Source: Arenibacter hampyeongensis
Lineage (GTDB): Bacteria > Bacteroidota > Bacteroidia > Flavobacteriales > Flavobacteriaceae
Assembly: GCF_002909255.1 (NCBI RefSeq)
Contig: NZ_PIOB01000010.1
Span: 1-64,000, forward strand
Length of the DNA: 64,000 nt
Reading direction: 5' to 3'
The translations under genes and the position numbers were made by a program. This document shows, piece after piece, positions 54,254 to 64,000 of this stretch. Position 1 is the stretch's first letter. The number at the start of each line of letters is the position of its first letter. Below the pieces are notes generated by a model, which saw only the letters and a program-made list of their open reading frames with translations, was not told the origin of the DNA and ran no database searches.

Positions 54254-55594
54254 TTAATTTTTAATAGTTTCCAAAGCTTCATCACTTGGTCTACCATGCT
54301 TTATAAAGTCAATTATGTACAATACAATTCCAGTGGTAAACAAAGTGGCACATAGGAGCAGCACCACAAAGTGAATGCTTATTTCATTTTGCACCTCCAT
54401 GAATTCCATTTTTAACTTACGTTCCAAATAAACCTGTACCACTCCTGCAACACCAAAGGCCACGGTCATACCCAACATACCTATATTGGATAACCAAAAC
54501 GCAGCTCTACCTCTTACACTTTCGTACAGTTTCCTGCCGGTTAAATTGGGCAATGAATAACTAATTATGGCTAGAACGATCATGGCATAGGCACCCCAGA
54601 AGGCGTAATGTCCATGCATTGCGGTTACTAGGGTACCATGGGTGTAAAGATTGGTTTGAGGCAAGGTATGGGCAAAACCCAATAGTCCGGCCCCTATAAA
54701 AGATACAATGGCAGAGCCCAAGGTCCAGAATAAGGCAAGGGTATTGGGATGTTTCTTTTCACCTTTTCTGTACATATTCACTGCAAATAAGGCCATTGCC
54801 AAGAATGCAAGAGGTTCCAAAGCGGAGAAAATACCCCCAACTACCAACCAAATTTTGTTTACCCCTATATAATAATAGTGGTGTCCTGTTCCCAACACCC
54901 CTGAAAGGAAGGTAAGTCCAACGATAACATACAGCCATTTTTCTATGACCTCCCTATCAACCCCAGTTAGTTTGATCAATAAAAAGGAGAGGATACCACC
55001 CATAATGAGCTCCCAAACACCTTCTACCCACAAATGAACCACCCACCAGCGAAAAAATGAATCTGTAACCTGACTATCAAATGGCAACATTCCCGGAAGG
55101 TATAATAAGGCCGCAAACAACAATCCCATGGATAAAACCAAAGCGGTTGTGGTCTTGCGCTTCCCTTTAAAGAGCGTTGTCAAAATCAATCCTAAAAACA
55201 ACAAAACATTGATTACCACCAAATAATCCAATTGCCTGGGAATTTCAAGGAACTTACGGCCTTCCCACCAATTAAAATGATAGCCAACTATTGCAGTGAC
55301 CCCCACAATGGCCAGGGAAATTAACTGTACATACGCCAATTTAACATTGACCAATTCCCGCTGCGCTTCCTCGGGAATAATATAGTAGGCCGCGCCCATA
55401 AAACCTGACAGGAGCCACACGACCAAAAGGTTGGTATGTACTGCCCTGGCGGTATTAAAAGGTATAAAATCGTGAAGACCATCCAAACCAATGCGCGCAA
55501 AGCCCATTACAAAACCATAGGTAATCTGTAAAACTAATAGCAGCATTGAGAATGCAAAAAACCAATAGGCCACTTTTTGTGATTTATATTTCAT
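54254..55594 (-). CDS. norB: Nitric oxide reductase subunit B
   Basis: I choose the Met at 55594 (MKYKSQKVAYWFF), which gives the usual length of about 446 residues and a start just before the first helix; the longer frame to 55681 adds 29 residues. The protein has 12 helices and all haem and iron ligands: His in AVHTNLLVVWLL, HLWVEGVWEL (His and Glu of the iron site), GTGHHYYYIGV (two His), and HGHYAFWGAY (two His). It reduces NO to N2O in the inner membrane with electrons from NorC, so it is a cNor type. No quinol-oxidase-like N-terminal extension is present. Confidence 0.95.
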   Translation of the reverse strand: MKYKSQKVAYWFFAFSMLLLVLQITYGFVMGFARIGLDGLHDFIPFNTARAVHTNLLVVWLLSGFMGAAYYIIPEEAQRELVNVKLAYVQLISLAIVGVTAIVGYHFNWWEGRKFLEIPRQLDYLVVINVLLFLGLILTTLFKGKRKTTTALVLSMGLLFAALLYLPGMLPFDSQVTDSFFRWWVVHLWVEGVWELIMGGILSFLLIKLTGVDREVIEKWLYVIVGLTFLSGVLGTGHHYYYIGVNKIWLVVGGIFSALEPLAFLAMALFAVNMYRKGEKKHPNTLALFWTLGSAIVSFIGAGLLGFAHTLPQTNLYTHGTLVTAMHGHYAFWGAYAMIVLAIISYSLPNLTGRKLYESVRGRAAFWLSNIGMLGMTVAFGVAGVVQVYLERKLKMEFMEVQNEISIHFVVLLLCATLFTTGIVLYIIDFIKHGRPSDEALETIKN

Positions 55595-55699
55595 CTGTTT
55601 AAATTTAAATTGAATTAGTTGGTGAAGTTTATTTGCCAAATTCATTTCTGCGAATCCCAAAAATGAGTAAATGCGGTTCATTACATATTTCGATTAATC

Positions 55700-56134
55700 C
55701 TACTTATCATCTTTTGACAATGGTGATACTACCCTATCAAAACCGTTAAGATCTATATCATCTATCCAGTCAAAAAATGCGATCAGATCTGCAGCTTCCT
55801 CCTCTGAGAATCCGTAGGCCACCATTTTTCTCCCATTGGGTTCCCAAGGGATTGGGGACATCAATACAGCCTTGACATAACCAGGACCTCTGCGGTCCAA
55901 TACCTTTGTCAATTCAGGGGCATAATATCCCCCTTCTCCTAAAATGGTATGGCATCCCATACAATTATTGGATTCCCATAAATCTTTCCCTCTAACTACC
56001 TGCTCGGTGATTGCGGCATGGTTGGTTTGGTCTTGGGGATCACTAAAGGAATAAATAGTCAAACCTATAAATGCCAGGAATGTGACCAGAGTGCCTCCCA
56101 AGAAAAAGGCTCGTGCTTGTTTTTTAGATAACAT
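55700..56134 (-). CDS. norC: Nitric oxide reductase subunit C
   Basis: A 144-residue membrane-anchored cytochrome c. One helix (about 10-30) is followed by a haem domain with CMGCH (Cys58, Cys61, His62), the typical TILGEGGYYAPEL, and Met104 in RKMVAYGF as the probable axial ligand. It passes electrons to NorB, encoded just after it. It is the first gene of norCBQDEF and carries the operon's FNR-type promoter in front. Confidence 0.95.
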   Translation of the reverse strand: MLSKKQARAFFLGGTLVTFLAFIGLTIYSFSDPQDQTNHAAITEQVVRGKDLWESNNCMGCHTILGEGGYYAPELTKVLDRRGPGYVKAVLMSPIPWEPNGRKMVAYGFSEEEAADLIAFFDWIDDIDLNGFDRVVSPLSKDDK

Positions 56135-56181
56135 AATTTAGTTGGTTAAATTAATATTTTAAGACCTTTTTGTATTAAATA

Positions 56182-56225
56182 CAAAATAAATGCATCACAA
56201 GATTTCAAAACATGATTTATGTCAT
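56182..56225 (-). promoter_or_regulatory. FNR/DNR-type box and promoter of norC
   Basis: ATGA-TTTATG-TCAT (56212-56225). On the minus strand, 22 bp further, comes TTATTTTG (56182-56189), one base off TAnnTTTG. The remaining part of the 437-bp gap 56135-56571 contains no gene or repeat that I can see. Confidence 0.72.
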
Positions 56226-56571
56226 GTTATAAGTATTATTTTATCACTTTATTCCGAGCAATAAAGTACACCTTCAATCCTTACTTTTAAAAAGATTGAA
56301 CTATTACAATGCATCTTACATAGCATAGGCCTGCAGAAATATCATTCTAGTGGCAATTATAATCCATGTAACAGGAAAGAATGGCCCATCACAACATCCC
56401 CCGAGAACCTATAGACTAGGACACCATGAGTTTCCGACCCAAAGTGGAAATGCAGATTATTGCCTATTGGACATCTATCCCCCAGATTATATTATTCATT
56501 TGGATCCAATTAATTGAGGCTTATTTTGTGAATAGCTTATCCAAGCTTTATATTTGCAATAAAATTTACGG

Positions 56572-59500
56572 TTGACAAAATCTTCTATGTTACAACTGTT
56601 CGCACAGTCTCCCCAACTGGGAAAACTGAGGTCCCGTATTGCCGATTTTCAAGATAACACCTCTGCGACTTCCCCGACTCCAACCAATATCAAAGGACTT
56701 ACAGGTTCCGCTTTATCCTTTGTTATTGCCGAAATCTTTCGTGCATCCGAATCTCCATTTTTGTTTATTTTAAACGACAAGGAAGAAGCAGCCTATTACT
56801 TGAACGACCTGGAACAGTTCATTGGGGATAGCGACGTACTATTTTATCCAGGAAGTTATAGAAGGCCCTACCAGATAGAGGAAACGGACAATGCCAATGT
56901 GCTTTTGCGTGCCGAGGTACTTAATCGTATTAACTCAAGAAAAAAACCTGCAATCATAGTCACTTATGCAGACGCCCTTTTTGAAAAAGTGGTGACCAGA
57001 AAGGAACTGGAGAAAAACACCCTTAAAATTAAATTGGAAGATACTCTTTCGATCGATTTTTTAAATGAGGTTTTGTTCGAATACAAATTTAAACGGGTAG
57101 ATTTTGTTACCGAACCAGGAGAATTTTCGGTTCGAGGAGGAATAATGGATGTATTTTCATTTTCCCACGATGAACCTTATAGAATTGAATTTTTTGGGGA
57201 TGAGGTGGAGAGTATTAGAACTTTTGATGTGGAAACACAATTGTCTACCCTAAAGGTGAAAAAGATTACCATCATCCCCAATGTTGAAAACAAATTTTTG
57301 GATGAGAACCGGGAAAGTTTCCTAAAATACATATCACCAAACACCCTAATTTTTAGCAAGAACCTAAGTTTGCTCTATGCTAGGTTGGATTCATTTTTTG
57401 AAAAGGCCGAAGAGTCCTTTACAAAACTGTCCAACGAAATAAAGCATGCCAAACCCCAGGAATTGTTCACTAATTCCGATTTGTTAAAACAACAGTTGGC
57501 AGATTTTGGTTTGATAGAAATCGATGGAAGCACAAAATCTTCCAACGATCCTGAAACCATTGTGTTCAATTCAAAGCCACAACCTTCCTTTAACAAAAAA
57601 TTCGATTTGTTAATTGAAAACCTAAACGATAATTACAAAAACGGGTATACTAATTATCTCTTTTGCGCCACCGACCAGCAGGCCAAAAGGTTCCATGACA
57701 TTTTTGATGAAGTAGGTAAGGAAGTCCATTATAAAACCATTGTTCTCCCTCTTTACCAAGGGTTTATAGACCAGGATTTAAAAATAGCCTGTTATACGGA
57801 CCATCAGATCTTTGAACGCTATCTAAAATTCCATTTAAAAAATGGTTATGCCAAAAAGCAGGCCATTACCTTAAAGGATCTAAACAAACTGGAAATTGGA
57901 GATTACGTTACCCATATAGACCATGGCATAGGAAAATTCGGCGGACTTCAAAAGATAGATGTTGAAGGAAAGAAACAGGAAGCTATTAAACTAATGTATG
58001 GGGAAAGGGACATTCTTTATGTAAGCATACATTCACTGCACAAAATTTCCAAATTCAATGGGAAGGACGGGGCACCTCCAAAAATATATAAACTTGGTTC
58101 GGGCGCCTGGAAAAAGATCAAGGACAAGGCCAAATCCCGCGTTAAAAAAATTGCATTCGATCTTATACAGCTGTATGCCAAACGCAGATTGGAAAAAGGG
58201 TTTCAATACGGACCGGATAGCTATTTACAACATGAGCTGGAGGCTTCCTTTATCTATGAAGATACTCCTGACCAAAGTAAATCTACCGAAGACATCAAGA
58301 AGGACATGGAAAGTGAAAGGCCTATGGACCGACTTGTTTGCGGAGATGTTGGTTTTGGAAAAACGGAAGTGGCCATTAGAGCTGCCTTTAAGGCCGTGGA
58401 TAATGGTAAACAAGTTGCCGTTTTGGTCCCAACAACAATTTTAGCCTTTCAGCACCACAGGACTTTTACGGAACGGTTGAAGGAAATGCCGGTAACCGTA
58501 GATTATGTAAACCGATTTAGAACTGCCAAGGAGAAAAAGGAGACCCTGGAAAATCTTGCAAGCGGCAAAGTGGATATTATTATAGGAACCCATCAGTTGG
58601 TGAACAAAAATGTAAAGTTTAAGGATTTAGGGCTTTTGGTCGTAGATGAAGAACAAAAATTCGGCGTATCGGTCAAGGACAAATTAAAATCCATTAAGGA
58701 GAATGTAGATGTGCTTACCCTTACAGCAACCCCTATTCCCAGAACCCTTCAATTTAGTTTAATGGCTGCAAGGGATTTATCGGTCATCAATACGGCACCC
58801 CCCAATAGGTACCCCATAGAAAGTGAGGTAATCCGCTTTAATGAGGAGACCATTCGGGATGCCATTTCCTATGAAATCCAAAGAGGAGGACAGATATTCT
58901 TTATCCACAATAGAATTGAAAACATCAAGGAGGTCGCCGGAATGATACAAAGATTGGTGCCGGATGCCAAAATAGGAATCGGGCACGGGCAAATGGAAGG
59001 CAAAAAGTTGGAAACCCTTATGCTGGCTTTTATGAATGGCGAGTTTGATGTATTGGTCTCTACTACCATAGTTGAAAGTGGCTTGGATGTAACTAATGCC
59101 AATACCATTTTTATTAATAATGCCAATAATTTTGGCCTCAGTGATCTGCATCAAATGCGGGGACGTGTAGGTCGAAGCAATAAAAAGGCTTTCTGCTACT
59201 TTATTACACCTCCCTATGATGTGATGACCAATGATGCCCGTAAGAGAATTCAGGCTTTGGAACAATTTACAGATCTTGGCAGTGGCTTTAATATTGCCAT
59301 GAAGGATTTGGAAATTAGAGGTGCCGGAGACTTATTGGGAGGAGAACAAAGTGGATTTATAAACGAAATTGGCTTTGATGCCTATCAAAAAATATTGGCC
59401 GAAGCCATAGACGAACTAAAAGAAAACGAATTCAAGGATCTGTATGAAGAGGTTGGAGGCAAACAAAAGATCTTTGTAAAAGAAACCCAGATCGACTCTG

Positions 59501-59970
59501 ACTTTGAATTGCTTTTCCCCGATGATTATATCAACAATATCACCGAACGTTTAAATCTATATACCGAACTCAATCAGGTTTCCGATGAGGAAGGCTTACA
59601 AAAATTCGAGTCCCAATTGGTCGACAGATTTGGGGAACTGCCCACCCAGGCTGAGGATTTATTAAACTCGGTCCGCATCAAATGGATCGCCAATAGCATC
59701 GGCCTGGAAAAAATAGTGATGAAGAAGGGCAAAATGATCGGCTATTTTATAGCGGACCAACAATCGGATTTTTACCAAAGCAGTTCCTTTACGTGGGTAT
59801 TACAATTTGTACAAACCCATGCCAAGCTTGCAAAACTAAAAGAAAAACAGACCCGTAACGGATTGCGGTTGTTATTGGTTTTTGAACATATAAATTCTAT
59901 TGATAAAGCCTATAAATCTATTCAACCATTCGATTCCCTTATCCCAAAGCCAGGTATAACGGTTCCCTAA
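56572..59970 (+). CDS. mfd: Transcription-repair coupling factor Mfd
   Basis: An 1132-residue DNA translocase that removes stalled RNA polymerase and recruits UvrA. The start is a TTG at 56572; an ATG at 56587 is the alternative. Order: UvrB-like N-terminal part (SGVL-type domain with FYPGSYRRPYQIEE), CarD-like RNA-polymerase-binding domain (EIGDYVTHIDHGIGKF, about 440-510), and the helicase with Walker A CGDVGFGKTEVA (about 591-602), DEEQ box VVDEEQKFG, TATPIPRTL, and RMGRVGRS-like motif QMRGRVGRS, then the TRCF C-terminal domain. All motifs are intact and the length is normal. Confidence 0.97.
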   Translation: MTKSSMLQLFAQSPQLGKLRSRIADFQDNTSATSPTPTNIKGLTGSALSFVIAEIFRASESPFLFILNDKEEAAYYLNDLEQFIGDSDVLFYPGSYRRPYQIEETDNANVLLRAEVLNRINSRKKPAIIVTYADALFEKVVTRKELEKNTLKIKLEDTLSIDFLNEVLFEYKFKRVDFVTEPGEFSVRGGIMDVFSFSHDEPYRIEFFGDEVESIRTFDVETQLSTLKVKKITIIPNVENKFLDENRESFLKYISPNTLIFSKNLSLLYARLDSFFEKAEESFTKLSNEIKHAKPQELFTNSDLLKQQLADFGLIEIDGSTKSSNDPETIVFNSKPQPSFNKKFDLLIENLNDNYKNGYTNYLFCATDQQAKRFHDIFDEVGKEVHYKTIVLPLYQGFIDQDLKIACYTDHQIFERYLKFHLKNGYAKKQAITLKDLNKLEIGDYVTHIDHGIGKFGGLQKIDVEGKKQEAIKLMYGERDILYVSIHSLHKISKFNGKDGAPPKIYKLGSGAWKKIKDKAKSRVKKIAFDLIQLYAKRRLEKGFQYGPDSYLQHELEASFIYEDTPDQSKSTEDIKKDMESERPMDRLVCGDVGFGKTEVAIRAAFKAVDNGKQVAVLVPTTILAFQHHRTFTERLKEMPVTVDYVNRFRTAKEKKETLENLASGKVDIIIGTHQLVNKNVKFKDLGLLVVDEEQKFGVSVKDKLKSIKENVDVLTLTATPIPRTLQFSLMAARDLSVINTAPPNRYPIESEVIRFNEETIRDAISYEIQRGGQIFFIHNRIENIKEVAGMIQRLVPDAKIGIGHGQMEGKKLETLMLAFMNGEFDVLVSTTIVESGLDVTNANTIFINNANNFGLSDLHQMRGRVGRSNKKAFCYFITPPYDVMTNDARKRIQALEQFTDLGSGFNIAMKDLEIRGAGDLLGGEQSGFINEIGFDAYQKILAEAIDELKENEFKDLYEEVGGKQKIFVKETQIDSDFELLFPDDYINNITERLNLYTELNQVSDEEGLQKFESQLVDRFGELPTQAEDLLNSVRIKWIANSIGLEKIVMKKGKMIGYFIADQQSDFYQSSSFTWVLQFVQTHAKLAKLKEKQTRNGLRLLLVFEHINSIDKAYKSIQPFDSLIPKPGITVP

Positions 59971-59986
59971 AAATACACTTCAGTAG

Positions 59987-61318
59987 ATGCATTTAAAAAA
60001 TATCCCATTACTTTTCACCCTCTGCTTCGTCTTAATTTTGAAGGCCCAGCATACTATTTCGGGGAATTTAACTCCAGCTGAAGATTACAAATGGCTTATC
60101 GCTTATAAATTGAATCCTGACCATCAAAATTATATCGCCGACACCGCCGTAGAGAATGGTACTTTCTCGCTCAGTATTCCGGCGAAGGCCGCAGCCGGTG
60201 TGTATAGATTGGTATATGCCGTGCCACAGGAGGAATTCTATTTTGATGTGATATACAATGGCAAAGAAGATGTTGAATTGTCCTTTGATTCCCAAAAAGG
60301 CCTATCCATTATTAGTTCCAACGAAAATATACTTTACACCAAGTACTTTAAAGAGGTTCATGATCTGGAGAAACAAATTGTTCAGTTTTATTCCGAACCG
60401 AATAGGGATCAAGGTAAAATCAACGCGCTTTTTAAAAAACTGGCTACCACCCAAAAATCCTATGAAACCCAATCTGAAGGGTTGATATGCGGGCATTTTA
60501 TTGCGGCAAATAGCCCCTATATTCCAGTTGGATTCCAAGAAGTTGAAACCTATGTACAACAGAAAAAGATTCATTATTTTGATGCCTTGGACATGAAGGA
60601 TACGATTATACTGGGATCGGGCTTTTTAACGGACAAGATCGTAAATTATGTGTTTACAGCCCTTCCCCACCAACGGTTGACCCTCGAGGAAAAAGAGGCT
60701 ATCATGAAGAATAATATAAATGAATTGGCAAGGGTATTGGAAAATGTTAGTACAACCAATAAGGTACAGTTATTCAATAGTCTCTGGACACAGGCATCTA
60801 GCAACAACTATAACGGCTTGGCGGATGATATTTATGGGAATTACCTTAAAAGTTGGGCATCAGAAACCAATAAGGCTGACATCCTAAATAATATTGAAAC
60901 CCACAATCGATTGCGTTTTGGGGCAAAGGCCCCAGAAATCTCTTGGAATGAAGGGAGTACCGTTAAAAAACTTACCGATCTTTCGGGGGCTAAAAATTAT
61001 GTAATTGTTTTTTGGAGTAGCACCTGTTCGCATTGTCTACGAGAACTACCGGAACTTCATGAAAGAATAAAAGACAATTCTGGAGTAAAAGTACTTGCAA
61101 TTGGCTTGGAAGATGATGATGAAACTTGGAAAAAGGAATCCGCCAAACTACCTGCCTTTATTCATGGTATTGCTGTGGGTAAATGGGAAAGTCCATATAC
61201 CACCCTATACGACATACATCAAACTCCCACCTATTATATTTTGGATAGGGAAAAGCGTATTATAGGCAAGCCAGAGAATTACGAAGAGGTTGTGGAATTT
61301 TTAAAAGAAGCCAAATAG
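59987..61318 (+). CDS. TlpA-like thioredoxin-fold protein
   Basis: A 443-residue secreted protein with a signal peptide (ends near LKAQ). The N-terminal region (about 22-120) resembles the DUF4369-type beta domain found before TlpA domains in Bacteroidota; a helical middle part follows. The C-terminal thioredoxin fold (about 300-440) has the redox motif WSSTCSHCLRELP (CSHC, near 347-350) and the cis-Pro in HQTPTYYI. It probably reduces or isomerises disulfides, or serves cytochrome maturation, in the periplasm. It follows mfd by 16 bp and may be co-transcribed. Confidence 0.85.
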   Translation: MHLKNIPLLFTLCFVLILKAQHTISGNLTPAEDYKWLIAYKLNPDHQNYIADTAVENGTFSLSIPAKAAAGVYRLVYAVPQEEFYFDVIYNGKEDVELSFDSQKGLSIISSNENILYTKYFKEVHDLEKQIVQFYSEPNRDQGKINALFKKLATTQKSYETQSEGLICGHFIAANSPYIPVGFQEVETYVQQKKIHYFDALDMKDTIILGSGFLTDKIVNYVFTALPHQRLTLEEKEAIMKNNINELARVLENVSTTNKVQLFNSLWTQASSNNYNGLADDIYGNYLKSWASETNKADILNNIETHNRLRFGAKAPEISWNEGSTVKKLTDLSGAKNYVIVFWSSTCSHCLRELPELHERIKDNSGVKVLAIGLEDDDETWKKESAKLPAFIHGIAVGKWESPYTTLYDIHQTPTYYILDREKRIIGKPENYEEVVEFLKEAK

Positions 61319-61422
61319 CACTCCCAAAATGGAGTCCATGCGTTTTCAAATCATCGAATTTTCCCATTGGAACATTGCTGCATTAGCCAATTGCCATTTT
61401 GATTAATTGCCACATTGATGTC

Positions 61423-62082
61423 TTACAAAGTTTTAAGATCCTTAATGGTTTTGAATGCAACGTCTACCTGCTCGTCATTTACAATTATGGTAAATTCGTT
61501 GGTTGTGGAAATGACCTCATATAGGACAATTCCTTCCCATGCAAGACGTTGAAAAATAAAATAATAGATTCCCGGAACGGAAACATTCTCGGCCGGTAAT
61601 TTTACAGTAATGGAAGAAAGGTTTTCGGCTTTTTGGGTGCACTTCTCATTCTTGAACAACTCCTCCACTGCCTCATCCAGAATATTGCTGACAACAATAT
61701 TGAGTTCGTTGACTCCCCTGGAAGAGGTATAGAAAACGTCCTTATTCCTATTTACTTCCTTCAACAATACTGTCTGATTCTCCAAAATGGATTCGGACAC
61801 CAAAAAGGTAAAATCGGTCAGTGACGACCTTACTGTTATTTCCCCTATATTTTTTAAGACTTTAATAATTTTATGGGTCGCACGGAACTCCAAATCATCG
61901 GAAAGTCGCTTTAAAGCCATTACAATTGCACCATTGCGAATATCCTTCCCCAACTCACTTTCAATTTCTGGCTTAACGATTCTAGAAAGCGATGTTAGAT
62001 TTATAATACCTTGAGCTAAAGCGCTTTGCAAAAATGGCTTCTTTTTAATGTAGTCTTCCACGACCGATGAAATAGTCTTCAT
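61423..62082 (-). CDS. ACT-domain protein (aspartate-kinase-like regulator region)
   Basis: A 219-residue protein that resembles the small Bacteroidota proteins annotated as aspartate kinase or ACT-domain protein without a kinase domain. The N-terminal part (LAQGIINLTSLSRIV, GAIVMALKRLSD) is a helical domain; two ACT-like halves follow (SSITVKLP and PGIYYFIFQRLAWEGIVLYEVIST with the typical ACT Gly and turn). It may bind an amino acid and regulate a partner. No substrate motif is visible. Confidence 0.7.
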   Translation of the reverse strand: MKTISSVVEDYIKKKPFLQSALAQGIINLTSLSRIVKPEIESELGKDIRNGAIVMALKRLSDDLEFRATHKIIKVLKNIGEITVRSSLTDFTFLVSESILENQTVLLKEVNRNKDVFYTSSRGVNELNIVVSNILDEAVEELFKNEKCTQKAENLSSITVKLPAENVSVPGIYYFIFQRLAWEGIVLYEVISTTNEFTIIVNDEQVDVAFKTIKDLKTL

Positions 62083-62133
62083 TTCCTTAAAATTTTGGTA
62101 AAAATAACAAATTGTTACAAATAAAACAAATAA

Positions 62134-62493
62134 TTAAAAATGATAAAATGCATTTTCCAGATGTTCTATATTAAAATTGGCCCCATTTCTATGCACGGTA
62201 ATAATATCAAACCTAGCCTCAACCTCAAGATCTTTACTTATAATATAATGGTCTGCTGCCATAACAAGTAGCTTAATTTTCTTTTCGGTAACCGTCTCCG
62301 CAATGGACTGCATATAATCCGAACTTCTAGATTTCACTTCCACAATGGCCAAAATATCTCCTTTTTTCGCAATTATATCGATTTCCGCTTTTAAATACCT
62401 ATAATTTCTGTGAACTACCTTATAGCCATTTTTAATCAAATGATTCACAGCCAATTCCTCCCCCTTTTTACCAAATTCGTTGTGCTTTCCCAT
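62134..62493 (-). CDS. YraN/UPF0102-family nuclease-fold protein
   Basis: I choose the Met at 62493 (MGKHNEFGKKGE), which is the family's normal start; the frame continues to 62559 without support. The 119-residue protein has the restriction-endonuclease-like core: GKKGEELAVNHL, EIDIIAKKGD, and VEVKSRSS, with the acidic residues and Lys of the E...D...ExK pattern. The cellular role of this widely conserved family is not settled. Confidence 0.88.
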   Translation of the reverse strand: MGKHNEFGKKGEELAVNHLIKNGYKVVHRNYRYLKAEIDIIAKKGDILAIVEVKSRSSDYMQSIAETVTEKKIKLLVMAADHYIISKDLEVEARFDIITVHRNGANFNIEHLENAFYHF

Positions 62494-62684
62494 ACTATTT
62501 CGATTCCATTTACCAAAAAATGTGCATTTGGTCGAAAAATTTGCCCTACTGTCGTCCAAATTTCAACAAACCACGTAATTTGTTATGCATTATAACGAAT
62601 TATTTGTATTGGACATAATTTCCTTTGCGAACCTGCGTTATGCAATGACCCCTTACTAGTAACCTATCAAATGCGGAATAAATT

Positions 62685-64000
62685 ATGGAATATTTCATAA
62701 ACTGTAATACTTCTAGTTTGGCCCCCTATACAACCTCCCTGGACGCGCAGAGGGCCGCACATCTATATAGAAGATTGGGATTTAGCGCCTCTGTGCAGAC
62801 TATTGATCAAGCTTCTGGCCAAACTGCCACAAACTTGGTGAATTCCCTTATCTCCCAAGCACAGAACATGCCTACTTTGGCTGCTCCTGTTTGGGCCAAT
62901 TGGAATAACAGCAATTATCCTGAAGATGATGATCAACGAGGACAATTAATAAGGTCCCAACAAGAAGAGTTTAAGCTGGCCTATACCAACTCATTATTGA
63001 ACAATAATCTAAGGGATCGTTTAAGTTTCTTTTGGAGCAATCATTTTGTCACAGAATTGGACGTTTACAATTGTAATTCATTCCTTTATCATTATATCAA
63101 CTGTCTTCAGCGCAATGCCATAGGCAATTTTAAAACCTTTGTTAGTGAAATAGGCCTTACCAGTGCCATGCTTTACTATTTGGATGGGGTTTACAACAAT
63201 GGCAACAACCCCAATGAGAATTATGCCCGTGAACTATATGAACTATTTACATTAGGGGAAGGAAACGGATATACGGAGGAGGATATAATTGAAACCGCCA
63301 AGGCCCTTTCCGGGTATGTGGTAAGGGGAGAAATAGGCTGTGAGCAAGTAATGTTCGATGCTTCCAAATTCAACACTGAAAATAAAACTATACTCGGAAG
63401 AACCGGTAACTGGGGTTATGACGATGTGATTGATATACTTTTTGAAGAAAGAGGTAGCCAAATAGGTTATTTCATTTGTAAAAAATTGTATGAATATTTT
63501 GTACACCCAGACTCTACAGACGAAGCAAATAATGCCAAGACTATTATTGATGGATTGGCCGCAACCTTTGTTTCCAACAATTTTGAACTGGCACCAGTAT
63601 TGAGTCAACTCTTTAAAAGTCAACATTTTTTTGATGATGAGGCCATTGGCGTTATTATTAAAAGTCCGTTCGACATCTATCTACATACTATAAACGAAAC
63701 CGGTTTTGCATATAACGATACTACCATTGGTAGCCTAATAAATTATAGCGGGATGCTGGGTCAAGATTTATTTGACCCCGTTGATGTTGCCGGATGGCAA
63801 AGAAACAGGGACTGGATCAACACCAATTTTATGATTGGACGTTGGCTCACCATGGAGACCATTATCGATGGCTTCTATCAGGACAACCCCGAACAATTCA
63901 GGACTTTGGCCATGGATGCCGTTGGACCAGCAAATAGTAGTACAAGTAACCCAGAGATTGTAGTTCGGGCCCTAGTAGATAAAATAACGCCAAAGGGCAT
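62685..64000 (+). CDS. DUF1800-family protein (3' truncated by window)
   Basis: The frame opens with ATG 62685 and runs without a stop to the window end, 438 codons. It matches the DUF1800 family: AQRAAHLYRRLGFS near the start, DRLSFFWSNHF (about 107-117), NPNENYARELYELFTLGEG (about 183-201), and AGWQRNRDWIN. Such proteins are exported or surface proteins of unknown function and usually lie next to a DUF1501 gene, which would be expected just outside this window. No signal peptide is visible with this start. Confidence 0.88.
   Translation, partial: MEYFINCNTSSLAPYTTSLDAQRAAHLYRRLGFSASVQTIDQASGQTATNLVNSLISQAQNMPTLAAPVWANWNNSNYPEDDDQRGQLIRSQQEEFKLAYTNSLLNNNLRDRLSFFWSNHFVTELDVYNCNSFLYHYINCLQRNAIGNFKTFVSEIGLTSAMLYYLDGVYNNGNNPNENYARELYELFTLGEGNGYTEEDIIETAKALSGYVVRGEIGCEQVMFDASKFNTENKTILGRTGNWGYDDVIDILFEERGSQIGYFICKKLYEYFVHPDSTDEANNAKTIIDGLAATFVSNNFELAPVLSQLFKSQHFFDDEAIGVIIKSPFDIYLHTINETGFAYNDTTIGSLINYSGMLGQDLFDPVDVAGWQRNRDWINTNFMIGRWLTMETIIDGFYQDNPEQFRTLAMDAVGPANSSTSNPEIVVRALVDKITPKG

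Noticed and set aside
1..64000. CRISPR array or restriction/defence island
   Set aside because: No regularly spaced repeats and no cas, toxin-antitoxin or restriction genes are seen; the MoxR/VWA pair belongs to the nor operon.

Overview
The window comes from a marine-type member of the Flavobacteriaceae (Bacteroidota). The evidence is SusC/SusD outer-membrane glycan uptake proteins, a transmembrane propeller/Y_Y_Y/AraC regulator, a short REC-only response regulator, AT-rich DNA without clear Shine-Dalgarno sequences, and promoter elements close to the Bacteroidota TAnnTTTG type. No species can be named from the sequence alone.

Region 1 (1-3743) is one end of an integrated mobilizable or conjugative element. 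It holds a relaxase cut by the window edge, a tyrosine integrase, and a 3' tRNA-Leu fragment that marks the attachment site. Region 2 (3750-7700) is chromosomal: a sensor kinase with an overlapping single-domain response regulator, and a Tat-type dienelactone-hydrolase-like enzyme.

Region 3 (7713-46013) is a very large polysaccharide utilization locus (PUL), all on the minus strand. Its catabolic edge has a sodium/solute symporter, an SMP-30 lactonase, an SDR dehydrogenase and a decayed IlvD/Edd dehydratase, which together look like an oxidative sugar-acid pathway. The main body has GH36-like, GH172 (DUF2961) and GH29-like proteins, an NPCBM-GH protein, three paralogues of an unassigned GH-like family, a serine esterase, SusC/SusD, and two giant FG-GAP/ASPIC-UnbV proteins. 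It also encodes a regulator that couples a periplasmic two-component-type propeller directly to an AraC DNA-binding domain, with no kinase. Five copies of GACCT-N14-GACAA precede five transcription units of the PUL. Three of these have a -7-like element at exactly the same distance, so they look like a dedicated regulon. Three gene remnants and a duplicated promoter segment show recent remodelling. No sulfatase is present.

Region 4 (46106-56225) is a denitrification island: an alginate-export-type porin, nirK (copper nitrite reductase fused to cytochrome c), nirV, a Sco copper chaperone, and the convergent norCBQDEF operon. Three ATGA-N6-TCAT palindromes (FNR/DNR type) lie in front of the porin, nirK and norC. 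In all three cases they sit exactly 22 bp from a TAnnTTTG-like element. Nitrite would be reduced to NO by NirK and NO to N2O by NorCB; no nosZ is seen here.

Region 5 (56572-64000) is housekeeping: mfd, a TlpA-like thioredoxin lipoprotein or secreted protein, an ACT-domain protein, a YraN-type nuclease-fold protein, and a DUF1800 protein that runs off the window end.
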